Below are positions 16,883 through 26,044 of a stretch of DNA of 64,000 nucleotides, in pieces. The position numbers were made by a program, and so were the translations under genes. How positions within the stretch are numbered: the first letter of the stretch is position 1; every line of letters starts with the position of its first letter. Source of the stretch: Gordonia paraffinivorans NBRC 108238 (GTDB lineage Bacteria > Actinomycetota > Actinomycetes > Mycobacteriales > Mycobacteriaceae); contig NZ_BAOQ01000016.1 of the NCBI RefSeq assembly GCF_000344155.1, positions 1-64,000 on the forward strand. Direction: 5' to 3'. Under the pieces are notes generated by a model. It had not been told where the DNA came from. It worked only from the letters and a program-made list of their open reading frames with translations, and ran no database searches.

Positions 16883-17545
16883 GTGAAGATCGGGATCATC
16901 GGAGCAGGATTCATCGGCGGCACACTGACCCGTCGTCTCACCGAGCTGGGACACGAGGTGCGGGTCGCCAATTCCCGCGCCCCCGAGACGCTCGCCGACC
17001 TCGCGGCGGAGACCGGGGCGACCCCCGTCTGGGCGGCCGAGGCGGCTGAGGACGCCGACCTCGTCATCGTCTCCATCCCGCAGAAGAACGTGCCCGACCT
17101 GGCGGCCGGCATCGTCGACGCGCGCAAGCCCGGCGCACCGGTGATCGAGACCAACAACTACTACCCCCAGCAGCGCGACGGCCTCATCGAGGCGATCGAG
17201 AACGGCACACCGGAGAGTGTGTGGGTGTCCGAACACCTCGGTGTGCCGGTCTACAAGGTCTTCAACGGGATCTACTGGAAGCACCTGCTCGAGAAGGGCC
17301 TCCCGGCCGGCGCCGAGGGCCGCATCGCCCTGCCGGTCGCCGGTGACGACCCGGAGGGCAAGACGATCGTGTTCGGCATCGTCGACGAACTCGGCTTCGA
17401 TCCCGTCGACGCCGGACCGCTCGCCGAGTCGTGGCGGCAACAGCCCGGAACACCCGTGTACGGCAAGGATTTCGGCGTCGACGACACGATCGCCGCGCTC
17501 GCCGAGGCGTCACCGGAGCGCACTGCGGAGTGGCGAGCCGCCTGA
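16883..17545 (+). CDS. NADPH-dependent F420 reductase-like NAD(P)-binding oxidoreductase
   Basis: This 220-residue protein starts directly with a Rossmann motif (IGIIGAGFIGGTL) and continues with the NADP+-cofactor region VANSRAPETL. It belongs to the F420-oxidoreductase / pyrroline-5-carboxylate reductase-like superfamily (PF03807). The C-terminal half has GDDPEGKTIVFGIVDELGFDPVDAGPL, typical of this group. GTG 16883 is chosen because GAGGG (16871-16875) lies seven bases upstream. The true partner may be F420 or an unknown imine or quinone; sequence alone does not decide. It follows the duplicated membrane protein by 100 bases. Confidence 0.75.
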   Translation: MKIGIIGAGFIGGTLTRRLTELGHEVRVANSRAPETLADLAAETGATPVWAAEAAEDADLVIVSIPQKNVPDLAAGIVDARKPGAPVIETNNYYPQQRDGLIEAIENGTPESVWVSEHLGVPVYKVFNGIYWKHLLEKGLPAGAEGRIALPVAGDDPEGKTIVFGIVDELGFDPVDAGPLAESWRQQPGTPVYGKDFGVDDTIAALAEASPERTAEWRAA

Positions 17546-17618
17546 GCCCCGCACCCGCGGGCAGGCGCGGCATGTCGCGCACTGTGACATCCGTTGCACC
17601 GCAGAGGAAGCGCCGGCG

Positions 17619-18368
17619 TCAGCGCCGCTTGGGGCGCCCGCCGGCTTTCTTGCGCGCGCTCTTGCCCGGGATCTTTCCGGCCGCCTCGCGGGCGGCGCGC
17701 CTGGCCGCGGCCTTCTCCTTGGCCGAGCGCTTCGGGGCCGGTTCGGCGGCGCGACCCCGCGAGGAGGTCGCCTTGCGGCCGCGCACGATTCCGATGAACT
17801 CGTCGGCGAACTCACCGGTCGGCTGCGGCCACAGCAATCCGACGGTGCTCGTCGGGGCGTCCGTCACCGGCCGGTACGCGAGGTCCTTGCGGTGGTGCAG
17901 GCGCGCGAGCGACATCGGGACGAGGAGCAGGCCGATCCCCGCCGCGACGAGTTCGATGGCGTCCGCGACGGTTTCGGGCCGGTGCTCGATGGCGGCTCCG
18001 GGCTGCTCGTCGATGCGCAGTGGCTCGTCGAGCGGCCAGAGGAAGTGCTCGTCGGTGAGATCGTCGAGCGTCAGCTCGTCTCCGGCGGTGAGCACGTGAT
18101 CCTTGGGAACCACGACGACGGTGGTCTCCTCGTACAGCTCGATGGTGTGGTGCGGTCCCGGGTCACCATGGCGCAACGCGTCGGGCAGGCGCGTGATCGC
18201 CATCTGCACCTCTCCCCGGCCGATCGCGGACGCGCACTCGGCCACGGTGACACCGACGAGGTCGAGCGGCACGTCGGGCAGCCGCTCCTGCCAGATGCGG
18301 ACCCATTTGCCCGGGGTCACGCCGGGGACGTACGCCAGGCGGAACGTCGGGGCATCGGGTGTGGTCAC
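17619..18368 (-). CDS. LysR-type substrate-binding domain protein lacking the DNA-binding domain
   Basis: The 249-residue protein is a periplasmic-binding-protein-like LysR effector domain (FRLAYVPGVTPGKW through ELVAAGIGLLLVPMSLA), but it has no N-terminal winged helix. Instead it ends in a highly basic tail rich in Lys, Arg and Ala (from about residue 205) that could bind nucleic acid. GTG 18368 is supported by TAGCCT six bases upstream (18380-18375, minus strand). It is divergent from the DUF5997 gene, with their two -10 boxes back to back. Co-occurrence of these two families in Actinobacteria is known to me from general annotation experience; the function is unknown. Confidence 0.75.
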   Translation of the reverse strand: MTTPDAPTFRLAYVPGVTPGKWVRIWQERLPDVPLDLVGVTVAECASAIGRGEVQMAITRLPDALRHGDPGPHHTIELYEETTVVVVPKDHVLTAGDELTLDDLTDEHFLWPLDEPLRIDEQPGAAIEHRPETVADAIELVAAGIGLLLVPMSLARLHHRKDLAYRPVTDAPTSTVGLLWPQPTGEFADEFIGIVRGRKATSSRGRAAEPAPKRSAKEKAAARRAAREAAGKIPGKSARKKAGGRPKRR

Positions 18369-18374
18369 GAGCAA

Positions 18375-18394
18375 AGGCTACCGCCCGATACCCT
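18375..18394. promoter_or_regulatory. Back-to-back leaderless promoters (LysR-like and DUF5997)
   Basis: Minus-strand -10 TAGCCT (18380-18375) is six bases from GTG 18368, and plus-strand -10 TACCCT (18389-18394) is six bases from ATG 18401. Only eight bases separate the two boxes, so the promoters must compete or share control. Confidence 0.6.
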
Positions 18395-18400
18395 GGGGGA

Positions 18401-18802
18401 ATGAGCTCGCAGTCGATGAAGCCGGCCACCGCCGCCAAGAAGCTGGACGTGTACCTGCCGGCGACCCCTGCCGAGTTCCGGGAGGGCACGATCACCCGCG
18501 AGGAGCTCGCCGCGCTGCAGGCCGACCCGCCGGAGTGGCTCCGCACGTTGCGCGCCGAGGGCCCCCACCCCAAGAACCTGGTGGCCGCCAAGCTGGGCGT
18601 GTCCAACTCGGCGCTCGTTCGCAACGGGATCACCGAGGCGCTGACCACCGCGCAGATCAACGAACTGCTGGAAGAGATGCCCGAGTGGTTGTCGGTCGAA
18701 CGCGCCAAGCAGATCGAGGTGCGCCGCGAGGAACGACGCCTGAAGTCGCTGCGCGAGGACAAGCGTCGCGAACGCGAGGAAGCCGAGAACGCCGACGACT
18801 GA
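18401..18802 (+). CDS. DUF5997 family protein
   Basis: This 133-residue cytoplasmic protein is rich in charged helices and matches the DUF5997 pattern: MKPATAAKKLDVYLPATP, TREELAALQADPPEWL, then KLGVSNSALVRNGI, an HTH-like segment. The last 35 residues form a Glu/Arg-rich helix, probably a coiled coil. ATG 18401 has TACCCT six bases upstream, implying a leaderless transcript. Its divergent neighbour is the HTH-less LysR-like protein. The small HTH-like segment suggests this partner could supply DNA binding, which is an inference. Confidence 0.8.
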   Translation: MSSQSMKPATAAKKLDVYLPATPAEFREGTITREELAALQADPPEWLRTLRAEGPHPKNLVAAKLGVSNSALVRNGITEALTTAQINELLEEMPEWLSVERAKQIEVRREERRLKSLREDKRREREEAENADD

Positions 18803-18838
18803 GCGGGGCACGGCCGGTCGGGGCCGACCCGGGAGCGG

Positions 18839-19381
18839 TCAGGGGACGGTGAGCGCGTTGAGTCCCGGGATCGCGTCGATCACCTGTGGCGGCCGCTCGA
18901 GGTTGTCCCGCATGACCCGCACGGTCGCCACGACGGCGCCGGAACCGGTCTCGGCGACGGCCGACGTCGGCAGCGTCGACGCGTAGCCGTCCGAGGCCTG
19001 CGTCTTCTGCCAGTGCCGCAGACGCAGGACCCCCGACCTGCCCGTCGCCACGTTGCGCCAGGCGATCGACAGGAATCGGGACTCGTACTGATACTTGTGC
19101 GGGGCCGGATTCGCGACGGCGAACTCGACGCCGCCGGGCGGCGGTGGATACTGCAGCGTCCGCATCGCGGGCTTTCCGACGACCCGCACGGGCGAGAGCG
19201 TCCCACCTGCGACATCCGGCGGTATCTCCAACCCGTTGCGAACGGGGAGGTCGAAGGCGATCACCGGCAGCGCCGCCGGTCTCGGGGCGGGCCGGGCCCC
19301 GGCAGCCGAGACACCACCCACGGTGAGTGCCAGCGCGGCGAGGACGGTTGCGGACGTGCGGACGAGGAAGTGCATGAGCAT
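18839..19381 (-). CDS. Secreted hypothetical protein
   Basis: The 180-residue protein has a clear Sec signal (about 1-27, cleavage after VSAAGA) and a mature domain with a proline-rich YPPPPGG loop and a beta-rich C-terminal half (VLRLRHWQKTQ, AVVATVRVMRDN). I do not recognise the family. ATG 19381 or 19375 could both start it; neither has a strong ribosome-binding site. It converges with DUF5997. Confidence 0.65.
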   Translation of the reverse strand: MLMHFLVRTSATVLAALALTVGGVSAAGARPAPRPAALPVIAFDLPVRNGLEIPPDVAGGTLSPVRVVGKPAMRTLQYPPPPGGVEFAVANPAPHKYQYESRFLSIAWRNVATGRSGVLRLRHWQKTQASDGYASTLPTSAVAETGSGAVVATVRVMRDNLERPPQVIDAIPGLNALTVP

Positions 19382-19620
19382 CTTTCGGTCGCTGGTCGTG
19401 CCTCGTCACCCGACCGTCGCACACCGCGTCCGGCCGCCGCAAGAGCACCGGAGATCGACGGGGCGAGGACGTTCGGTGGACCGGGACGGCACACGACTGG
19501 CAAACCGGAGGCCCTGATCACCCGGTGCGAGAGGCGGACAGACGCTAGGCTTCCGACAAATTCCACAGTGCGGACACCCCGGCCACCGGGAGGGACCGCT
19601 CGCCCCATCGAGGAGTACCC

Positions 19621-21531
19621 ATGCGGTTCCGGCACATCCCGGCCACCCTCACCGCGATCATCGGCGTCGCCGCCACCATGGGCGTCGTCCCCTCCCCCGA
19701 AGCGGCCGCCACACCGGCCGACCCCGGCATCGCCGGGGTCGTGTCGACCGCCGGCCCGGACCGCTCCTGGGACGTGCGTGCCTGGATCACCGGAACCGGC
19801 ACCGCCTCTGCCACCCGGCCGGAACGGCCCGCACCGACCGGTCCGGACACTTCCGGCTCCGACCCACGCAGCAACCCGGACCCGATGAGGCGTTCTACGT
19901 GACGGCCACCCCGGCGGGTCAACCCGGCGCGTTCACCACACTGGCAGCCGTGTCGCCCGCGATTCCCGGGCGCCTCACGATCAACGAGAGGACAACCGTC
20001 GCAACGGGTTATGCGATGGCACAGTTCCTCGACGGCACCAGCATCGCCGGCCGGGCACCGGGCGTTCGCGGGGCGGCGATGATGGCCGCCAATCTCGCCG
20101 ACCCGGTCAGCGGCCGACTCGGGACCACCCTCACCTCGCCGCCCAACGGCTCCGCGACGTCGACGCTCGGGGCGTTCATCTCGCTCACCAACGCGCTGGC
20201 GGCCTGCACCTCGGGCGCAGACGGTTGCGAAGCGTTGCGGTCCGCGACCACCACACCCCTGAGCGGTCGGCCCGCGAACCTGATCGAGTCGATGGCCCAC
20301 ATGGCCAAGAGTCCCGAACACGACCCGGCCGGACTCTTCGGTGTCGCGCTGCGTCGACCGGTGAATCCCGGCGGCCTGCCGCTGCCGCCGGTTGCCTGGA
20401 CGCTCGCCCTCAGGTTCGACGGCGGCGGCGGATTGCTCTCCGGCCCGGGCAATTTCGTCGTCGGCTCCGACGGCGACATCTGGGTGAACTCGAACTACGA
20501 GTTCAACGCCGACCCCCGAACCCCGGTGTGCGGCAGCAAGTACCTGTTCCGGTTCGCACCCGACGGCAAGCTCCGCGGCGGCCGACCGATCACCGGCGGC
20601 GGACTCAGCGGGGCCGGTTACGGCATCACCCGCGATCACGGCGGGAACATCTGGGTCGCGAACTTCGGCTTCGCGGCGCCCGCACCCGGCTGTCCCGCGA
20701 ACCTCCAGCCGCCCCACAACTCGATGTCGAAGTTCAGCCCGCAGGGCCAGGCCCTCTCCCCGGCAAGCGGTTTCACCCGGGGCGCGATGGACTGGCCGCA
20801 GGGCATGACCACCGATCGCAACGGATCGATCTGGGCGGCCAACTGCGCGTCGAACTCTTTGACGGTCTACCCCGGCGGCGATCCGTCGCGGGCACGCAAC
20901 ATCAAGGTCGGCGTCGAGCAACCGTTCCACGTCGTCGACAACGGCCGGGCCCTGTTCGTCAGCGGCCTCGAGTCCAGTTCGATCGCCATGCTCGATCTCG
21001 ACGGCCGCCCGCTGCGGGCGCCCATCACGGGACCGCACGTGGACAATCCCCTGGGCCTGGCCACCGACGCACGCGGCAACGTGTGGATCGCCAACTCCGG
21101 AGTGATCACCATGCCGTGTCCGGACCGGCCGACCGGTACCGGGTCGTTCGGCTCGGTGTCGGCCCTGGACCCGGCCGGCAAGCGACTCGTCGGACCGCTG
21201 CGCGGCGGGGGGATCACCATCCCGTGGGGGCGTCACCACCGACGGTGACGGCAACGTCTGGGTGGGCAACTTCGCCGGCAAGCGCGTCTCCAAGTTCTGC
21301 GGTGCGAACGCCTCGACCTGCCCGCCCGGCAAGCGCACCGGGGACGCGATCTCGCCCGACGTCACCGGCTACTTCTTCGACGGCCTCACCCGGAGCACGG
21401 GACTCACCGTGGACACCTCGGGCAATGTGTGGGTCACCAACAATTGGAAAGAGATCCCGCTCCAGACCAACCCCGGCGGCCTGCAGATCGTCGCCCTCGT
21501 CGGCGCGGCCGCACCCGTCGCACTGAGGTGA
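19621..21531 (+). pseudogene. Secreted NHL-type beta-propeller protein, two apparent frameshifts
   Basis: An ATG with GAGGAG five bases upstream opens a signal peptide (about 1-32). The frame breaks somewhere between 19750 and 19890. The body then reads from there to 21248 in another frame, including repeated propeller blades with GDIWVNSN, GNIWVANFG, GSIWAANC and GNVWIANSG. It breaks again at a run of five G near 21224-21229; the final blade (GNVWVGNFAGKRVSKF, GNVWVTNNWKE) resumes in the original frame and ends at 21531. Removing one G at the second site restores the reading. It is either a genuine pseudogene or an assembly error. If intact it would be an exported protein of about 630 residues. 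Confidence 0.7.
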
Positions 21532-21583
21532 GTCCGCGCGCCAGAGGGGACTCGACCTGGGCAGGAGTGGTATCCGGTCACTA

Positions 21584-21600
21584 GTGTTAGTCGCTAACAC
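21584..21600. promoter_or_regulatory. Palindromic operator upstream of MMPL gene
   Basis: GTGTTAG-TCG-CTAACAC is a perfect 7-bp inverted repeat with a 3-nt spacer. It overlaps a possible -10 (TAGTGT, 21582-21587). The TetR gene in the same operon is the likely binder. Confidence 0.75.
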
Positions 21601-21683
21601 ATATGGCGACCGATGCCATGTGTCCGAACGGCGGGCCTGCCCCGGCCCGGTATCTCGAGAAACCGAAAGGGTTCCCCCACACC

Positions 21684-23918
21684 ATGGCGTCGCTTCTGTT
21701 CTCACTCGGGAGGTTTTCCTTCCGACACAAATGGGTCGTCATCGCGACCTGGCTGGTCGCGATGATCGCCGTCGTCTCGGCGGTCGGCGCCCTGCAGCCG
21801 AAGTTCGCCCAGGACTTCAGCCTGCCCGGCACCGACTCCGGCACCGCCACCGATCAGGTGCAGGAGTATTTCCCACAGGTGATGAAGGAACAGGAGCTCG
21901 CTTCGACGAGCATCCTGGTCGCCGCGGACGACGGCCTGCGCAACCACACCGAGCAGATCGACAAGCTCGCCGAGGACCTGCGCGGGCTGCCCGACGTCAT
22001 CGCGCCGCAGACCGTGGTGAACCCGGTCGCAGCCGCCGCCGTCGACCCGGCCATCGCACCCCAGGTGCTCGGTGACGAGGGACGCGTCGGCCTGATCCAG
22101 GTCCGCCAGGACATCAAGGTCGCGGACCTCACGAAGGAGAACAAGGACCAGCTGGTCAAGATCCTCGACGAGAACCGGGGCAACGGCCTGCAGGTCGAGG
22201 CGACCGGCTCTCTGATGCAGGTCATGGACGCGGGCGGCTCGGCCGAGCTGATCGGCTTCGCGATCGCCTTCGTCGTCATGATCGTGGCCTTCGGCGCGCT
22301 GATCGCCGCGTTCATCCCGCTCGTGACCGCCATCGTCGGCGTCGCCATCACGATCATGCTGCTCACGCTCTCCGCGGAGATGCTCTCGATCAACCAGTCG
22401 GCAACCGCCATCGTGACGATGCTCGGCATCGCGGTGTCGATCGACTACGCGCTGTTCATCGTGTCCCGCTACCGGACGGAACTGGCCCGGGGCGGTGAGG
22501 CGGCCGATGCCGCCGGCCGGGCGGTGGGCACCGCGGGATCCGCGGTCGTGTTCGCCGGCCTCACCGTGATCATCGCGGTGGTCGCGCTCGTGGTCATCGG
22601 CATCCCGATCATCACGCAGATGGGCGCCGGCGCCGCCGTCGCCGTGCTCATCGCGGTGCTCGCCGCGCTCACGCTCATCCCGGCCCTCCTCGGCGCCTTC
22701 GGGCGCTTCGCATTCCGCCCGAGGATCCCGTGGATCAAGCACGCCGAGCAGTCCGAGGACGGCGAGACCCTGGGCACCCGCCTCGGGCGCACCGTGGTCA
22801 AGGCGCCGATCCCGTTCATCGTCGTCGGCCTGGTCGTGCTGGTCGCGGCGGCCATTCCCGCCACCAAGATGGAGCTGGGCCTGTCGCTGGCCACCCAGGA
22901 CGAGGCGGCCGCGCAACAATTGCTGAGCAAGGGCTTCGGCGAGGGCATCAACGGACCGCTGCTCGTCGTCGTCCACGATGACGACGCGCCGATCGCCCCC
23001 ATCGCGAACGAGACCGTCAAGCACATCGCGACCCTGCCCGACGTCGTCAACCCCGAGGCGCTGACCTGGATCGGCAACGAGGGCGGGCAGAACGGCGACA
23101 CCGCGCTGATCACGGTCACCCCGCAGTCGGCGCCGTCCTCGGAGGCGACGCACCAACTGATGGAGAAGATCCGCGACTACTCGCCGACGGTGAAGGAGCA
23201 GGGCGCGGAGCTGCACGTCGGCGGACAGACCGCGATCATGTCCGACCTGTCGCAGAAGCTCGACGATGCGCTCATCCCCTACCTGATCGTGGTGGTCGGC
23301 CTCGCGTTCCTGATCATGATCGGCGTCTTCCGCTCGCTGTGGGTGCCGCTGATCGCGACCGTCGGCTTCATCTTCTCCGTGCTCGCGACCTTCGGCATCA
23401 CCGTCGCGATCTTCCAGGAGGGCTGGCTGGGTCTCATCACCCACACCCAGCCGATCATCTCCTTCCTGCCGATCTTCCTGATCGGCGTCGTGTTCGGCCT
23501 GGCGATGGACTACCAGGTGTTCCTGGTGACGCGCATGCGCGAGGAGTACATCCACGGCATGACGGCCAAGGAGGCGATCGTGGCCGGCTACCGTCACGGC
23601 GCCCGCGTCGTGACCTCGGCGGCGATCATCATGATCAGCGTCTTCGCCGCGTTCATGCTCTCGCCGGAGACCACCGCGAAGATGATGGGCTTCGCGCTGG
23701 CCTCGGCGGTCCTGTTCGACGCCTTCGTCATCCGCATGCTCGTCGTCCCGGCCGTCATCGCACTGCTCGGCGACCGCGCCTGGGGTCTGCCGCGCTGGCT
23801 GGACAAGCTCGTCATCAACTTCGACATCGAAGGCGAGTCGGTCCGCCATCGCGGGCTCGCCGAGCCGGGCACCGGTGAGCCCGACGCCGACGAGAAGGCG
23901 ACGGTCCCGGCCCGCTGA
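21684..23918 (+). CDS. MMPL-family RND transporter
   Basis: The 744-residue inner-membrane protein has the MMPL plan: helix 1 (FRHKWVVIATWLVAMIAVV), a large periplasmic loop, helices 2-6 with the conserved SIDYALFIVSRYR, a second periplasmic loop, and helices 7-12 with AMDYQVFLVTRMREEY. These two Asp-Tyr pairs form the proton-relay site. Such pumps move lipids or drugs out of mycolate-producing cells. ATG 21684 is chosen by family alignment (MASLLFSLGRF); an upstream ATG at 21603 would lie next to the operator. The downstream TetR begins two bases after the stop. Confidence 0.92.
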   Translation: MASLLFSLGRFSFRHKWVVIATWLVAMIAVVSAVGALQPKFAQDFSLPGTDSGTATDQVQEYFPQVMKEQELASTSILVAADDGLRNHTEQIDKLAEDLRGLPDVIAPQTVVNPVAAAAVDPAIAPQVLGDEGRVGLIQVRQDIKVADLTKENKDQLVKILDENRGNGLQVEATGSLMQVMDAGGSAELIGFAIAFVVMIVAFGALIAAFIPLVTAIVGVAITIMLLTLSAEMLSINQSATAIVTMLGIAVSIDYALFIVSRYRTELARGGEAADAAGRAVGTAGSAVVFAGLTVIIAVVALVVIGIPIITQMGAGAAVAVLIAVLAALTLIPALLGAFGRFAFRPRIPWIKHAEQSEDGETLGTRLGRTVVKAPIPFIVVGLVVLVAAAIPATKMELGLSLATQDEAAAQQLLSKGFGEGINGPLLVVVHDDDAPIAPIANETVKHIATLPDVVNPEALTWIGNEGGQNGDTALITVTPQSAPSSEATHQLMEKIRDYSPTVKEQGAELHVGGQTAIMSDLSQKLDDALIPYLIVVVGLAFLIMIGVFRSLWVPLIATVGFIFSVLATFGITVAIFQEGWLGLITHTQPIISFLPIFLIGVVFGLAMDYQVFLVTRMREEYIHGMTAKEAIVAGYRHGARVVTSAAIIMISVFAAFMLSPETTAKMMGFALASAVLFDAFVIRMLVVPAVIALLGDRAWGLPRWLDKLVINFDIEGESVRHRGLAEPGTGEPDADEKATVPAR

Positions 23919-23920
23919 CC

Positions 23921-24556
23921 ATGCCGGCGCCGCGTCGGGCCACCGACGCCCCGGGAAACCCCCCGGGGCGTCGGCCTGGCCTGCGTGAGCAACACAAGCA
24001 ACGCACTCGCACCGCGATTCGCGAGGCGGCACTGCGGCTCATCTCCGAGCACGGCTACGCCAAGACCACGGTGGAGCAGATCGCCGAGGCCGCCGGCGTC
24101 TCACACACCACGTTCTTCCGGTACTTCCCCACCAAGGAACAAGTGATCGTCGGCGGGGCCCACCTGGAGGCACAGATGCGCGCGATCATGGCGACGATGC
24201 CCCCGGGACTCGGTCACTTCGACCTCATCCGGCGGTTCTTCACCGAACTCGATCGCGTCTCCGCCGACGCCCCGTGGATCGGAAACCCGCTGCGCCGTCA
24301 GTTGATCCGATCAGAACCACTGCTGCAGAAGACTTTTCAGGCCGAGTCCGACCGCCTCATCTCCGGGATGCGGCAGTTGGTCGCCGACCACCTCGCCCGC
24401 GACGCCGATGACTTCGCGCTCGGCGTCTTCCTCGACGCGGTCGCCGGCGTCGCCTTCCGCATCGCCGCCGAGGCCGACGAGAACCGTACGCAACCACAAC
24501 TCGAGACCACCCTGCGCGCCATCGACCTGCTCGAACGCGGACTCCCATTGGACTGA
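23921..24556 (+). CDS. TetR-family regulator in operon with MMPL transporter
   Basis: The 211-residue protein has a basic N-terminus and a TetR helix-turn-helix (TVEQIAEAAGVSHTTFFRYF, near residues 45-65), followed by a C-terminal domain of the MftR type. It starts two bases after the MMPL stop, so the pair is co-transcribed. The palindrome at 21584-21600 is its likely operator, giving ligand-controlled autoregulation of both genes. Confidence 0.85.
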   Translation: MPAPRRATDAPGNPPGRRPGLREQHKQRTRTAIREAALRLISEHGYAKTTVEQIAEAAGVSHTTFFRYFPTKEQVIVGGAHLEAQMRAIMATMPPGLGHFDLIRRFFTELDRVSADAPWIGNPLRRQLIRSEPLLQKTFQAESDRLISGMRQLVADHLARDADDFALGVFLDAVAGVAFRIAAEADENRTQPQLETTLRAIDLLERGLPLD

Positions 24557-24719
24557 GCGCGTTGTCGATTCGACGCCTCACCCGCGGATCTCCGCACGTC
24601 GACGACGGGCGACCTCCGGAGGACCCTGAGAAAAACCTGAGACCTCCGTGACCGATTCGCCCTACACATGCCTTTTGCGCGCCTACCATGACGTGATCCG
24701 TGCGCAGGAGGTTGCCAGC

Positions 24720-26000
24720 ATGCGAATCACCCGACTCGGCGGTCGTCTCACCGCCCGTGCCCTTTCCGCCGTCCTGCTGACCGTCGCACTGACGGCCACC
24801 GGACTGCTGGTCGCCTCGCCGCCGAAGGCCAGAGCGTTCGCCGAGGACGTCTGCTACACCCCCGGCGCACCGCCGCACAGTTGCGCACCACTGCCGTTCG
24901 CGTGTCCGCCCAGCGACGCCCACGACCCGATCTGCGGGGCCCGCGCGTTCTTTCGCTACGGCTACACGCTGCGGCAACCCCTCGGCGGACGCAGCCTGGT
25001 GCACACCGATTCGACGTACATCATGGCCCGCAAGATCGGCTTCTCGCTGCAGGACGCCTACTGGATCGCGGCGTACAGCGAGGCCACCGATCTCGGCACC
25101 TTCCGACCCCGCGACATGCGCGGCAACCCGGTCCCGAACGCGGCGGCGTTGACCACCAAGGACATCAGCGGTCTCGTCCGCACTCACTTCAAGACCGGCG
25201 GTTTCCTCTTCCACTTCCTGCCGACGATGCGCGGACCCCGCTCGCCCCTGCCGAACGGACTGCGCCCCGACGTCGACGACCCGCGGCACGAGGTGATGCT
25301 CACCCACATCCGACGCTGGGCGATGGAAGGCCCCGGCAGCAACGCGCCGCTGTGCACCGGCGGCTTCACCGACCGCACCGCTCGCGGTGACTATGCCACC
25401 GGCACAACGTGTTACGGAGGTCCGAACCCGGCTCCGATCAACGGCAAGTACAGCCTCGTCGACCCGATCCCCATCCCCTTCCAGAACGTCACCGGCCGCC
25501 AGGTCATCTCCGACGGGGTGACCTCCGAGCGCTTCGACGCCCACGTCGGACCGCAGTCGGCCAACGCGCGGATCGGCATCTACGTCCACGCACTCGGGGA
25601 CCGGATCTCCCATCACGAGTGCACCGACGAGGGCACGATCGCCCCGCCCGCCCAAGGGCGCCGCAGCTTCGACATCGATCTGCTGCAACCCGATTGCGAC
25701 CAGGGCCCGCACGCAGTGCGCCACGAATACGAGACCGGCGTCGACTTCCACAGCCTCGATCCGCACGACCGGACCACCGAGGCCGCGTTGTCGATGGTCT
25801 ACGACGAGCTCGTGAACTTCGCTCGCGTGCGCGGAGTGCTGAACGCGGAGGCGACGACGCCGGCCGCGAAGAAGTCCGTGGTCAGCGACGGCCTGCTGCC
25901 CGCGCTGGAACGCCGCAATCCGGAGGCCCGCATCCGTGCGGTCACCGCCGTCGGCTGCCGACTCGGCGTCCCGGCGTTCCCGGGAAGCCCGCGCTGCTGA
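24720..26000 (+). CDS. Secreted protein resembling zinc-dependent phospholipase C
   Basis: The 426-residue protein has a Sec signal (about 1-39, ending PKARAFA). The mature part contains a metal-ligand pattern, HALGDRISHHECTD (near residue 295), which resembles the HxxxDxxSHH core of zinc-dependent phospholipase C/DUF6765 proteins, plus IAAYSEATDLG. Cysteines are paired near the start (CYTPG, CAPLPFACPP, CGA). ATG 24720 follows AGGAGG at eight bases. The next gene is a secreted PAP2 phosphatase, so the pair could act in sequence on phospholipids outside the cell; that is an inference. Confidence 0.6.
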   Translation: MRITRLGGRLTARALSAVLLTVALTATGLLVASPPKARAFAEDVCYTPGAPPHSCAPLPFACPPSDAHDPICGARAFFRYGYTLRQPLGGRSLVHTDSTYIMARKIGFSLQDAYWIAAYSEATDLGTFRPRDMRGNPVPNAAALTTKDISGLVRTHFKTGGFLFHFLPTMRGPRSPLPNGLRPDVDDPRHEVMLTHIRRWAMEGPGSNAPLCTGGFTDRTARGDYATGTTCYGGPNPAPINGKYSLVDPIPIPFQNVTGRQVISDGVTSERFDAHVGPQSANARIGIYVHALGDRISHHECTDEGTIAPPAQGRRSFDIDLLQPDCDQGPHAVRHEYETGVDFHSLDPHDRTTEAALSMVYDELVNFARVRGVLNAEATTPAAKKSVVSDGLLPALERRNPEARIRAVTAVGCRLGVPAFPGSPRC

Positions 26001-26044
26001 CGGCGTTGCCGCACATCAGGCGATCGACCCATTACGATCGTGAA

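Noticed and set aside
21702-24032. 776-codon frame antisense to the MMPL gene
   Set aside because: Shadow of the MMPL reading frame; composition of Asp/His/Arg repeats and no domain.
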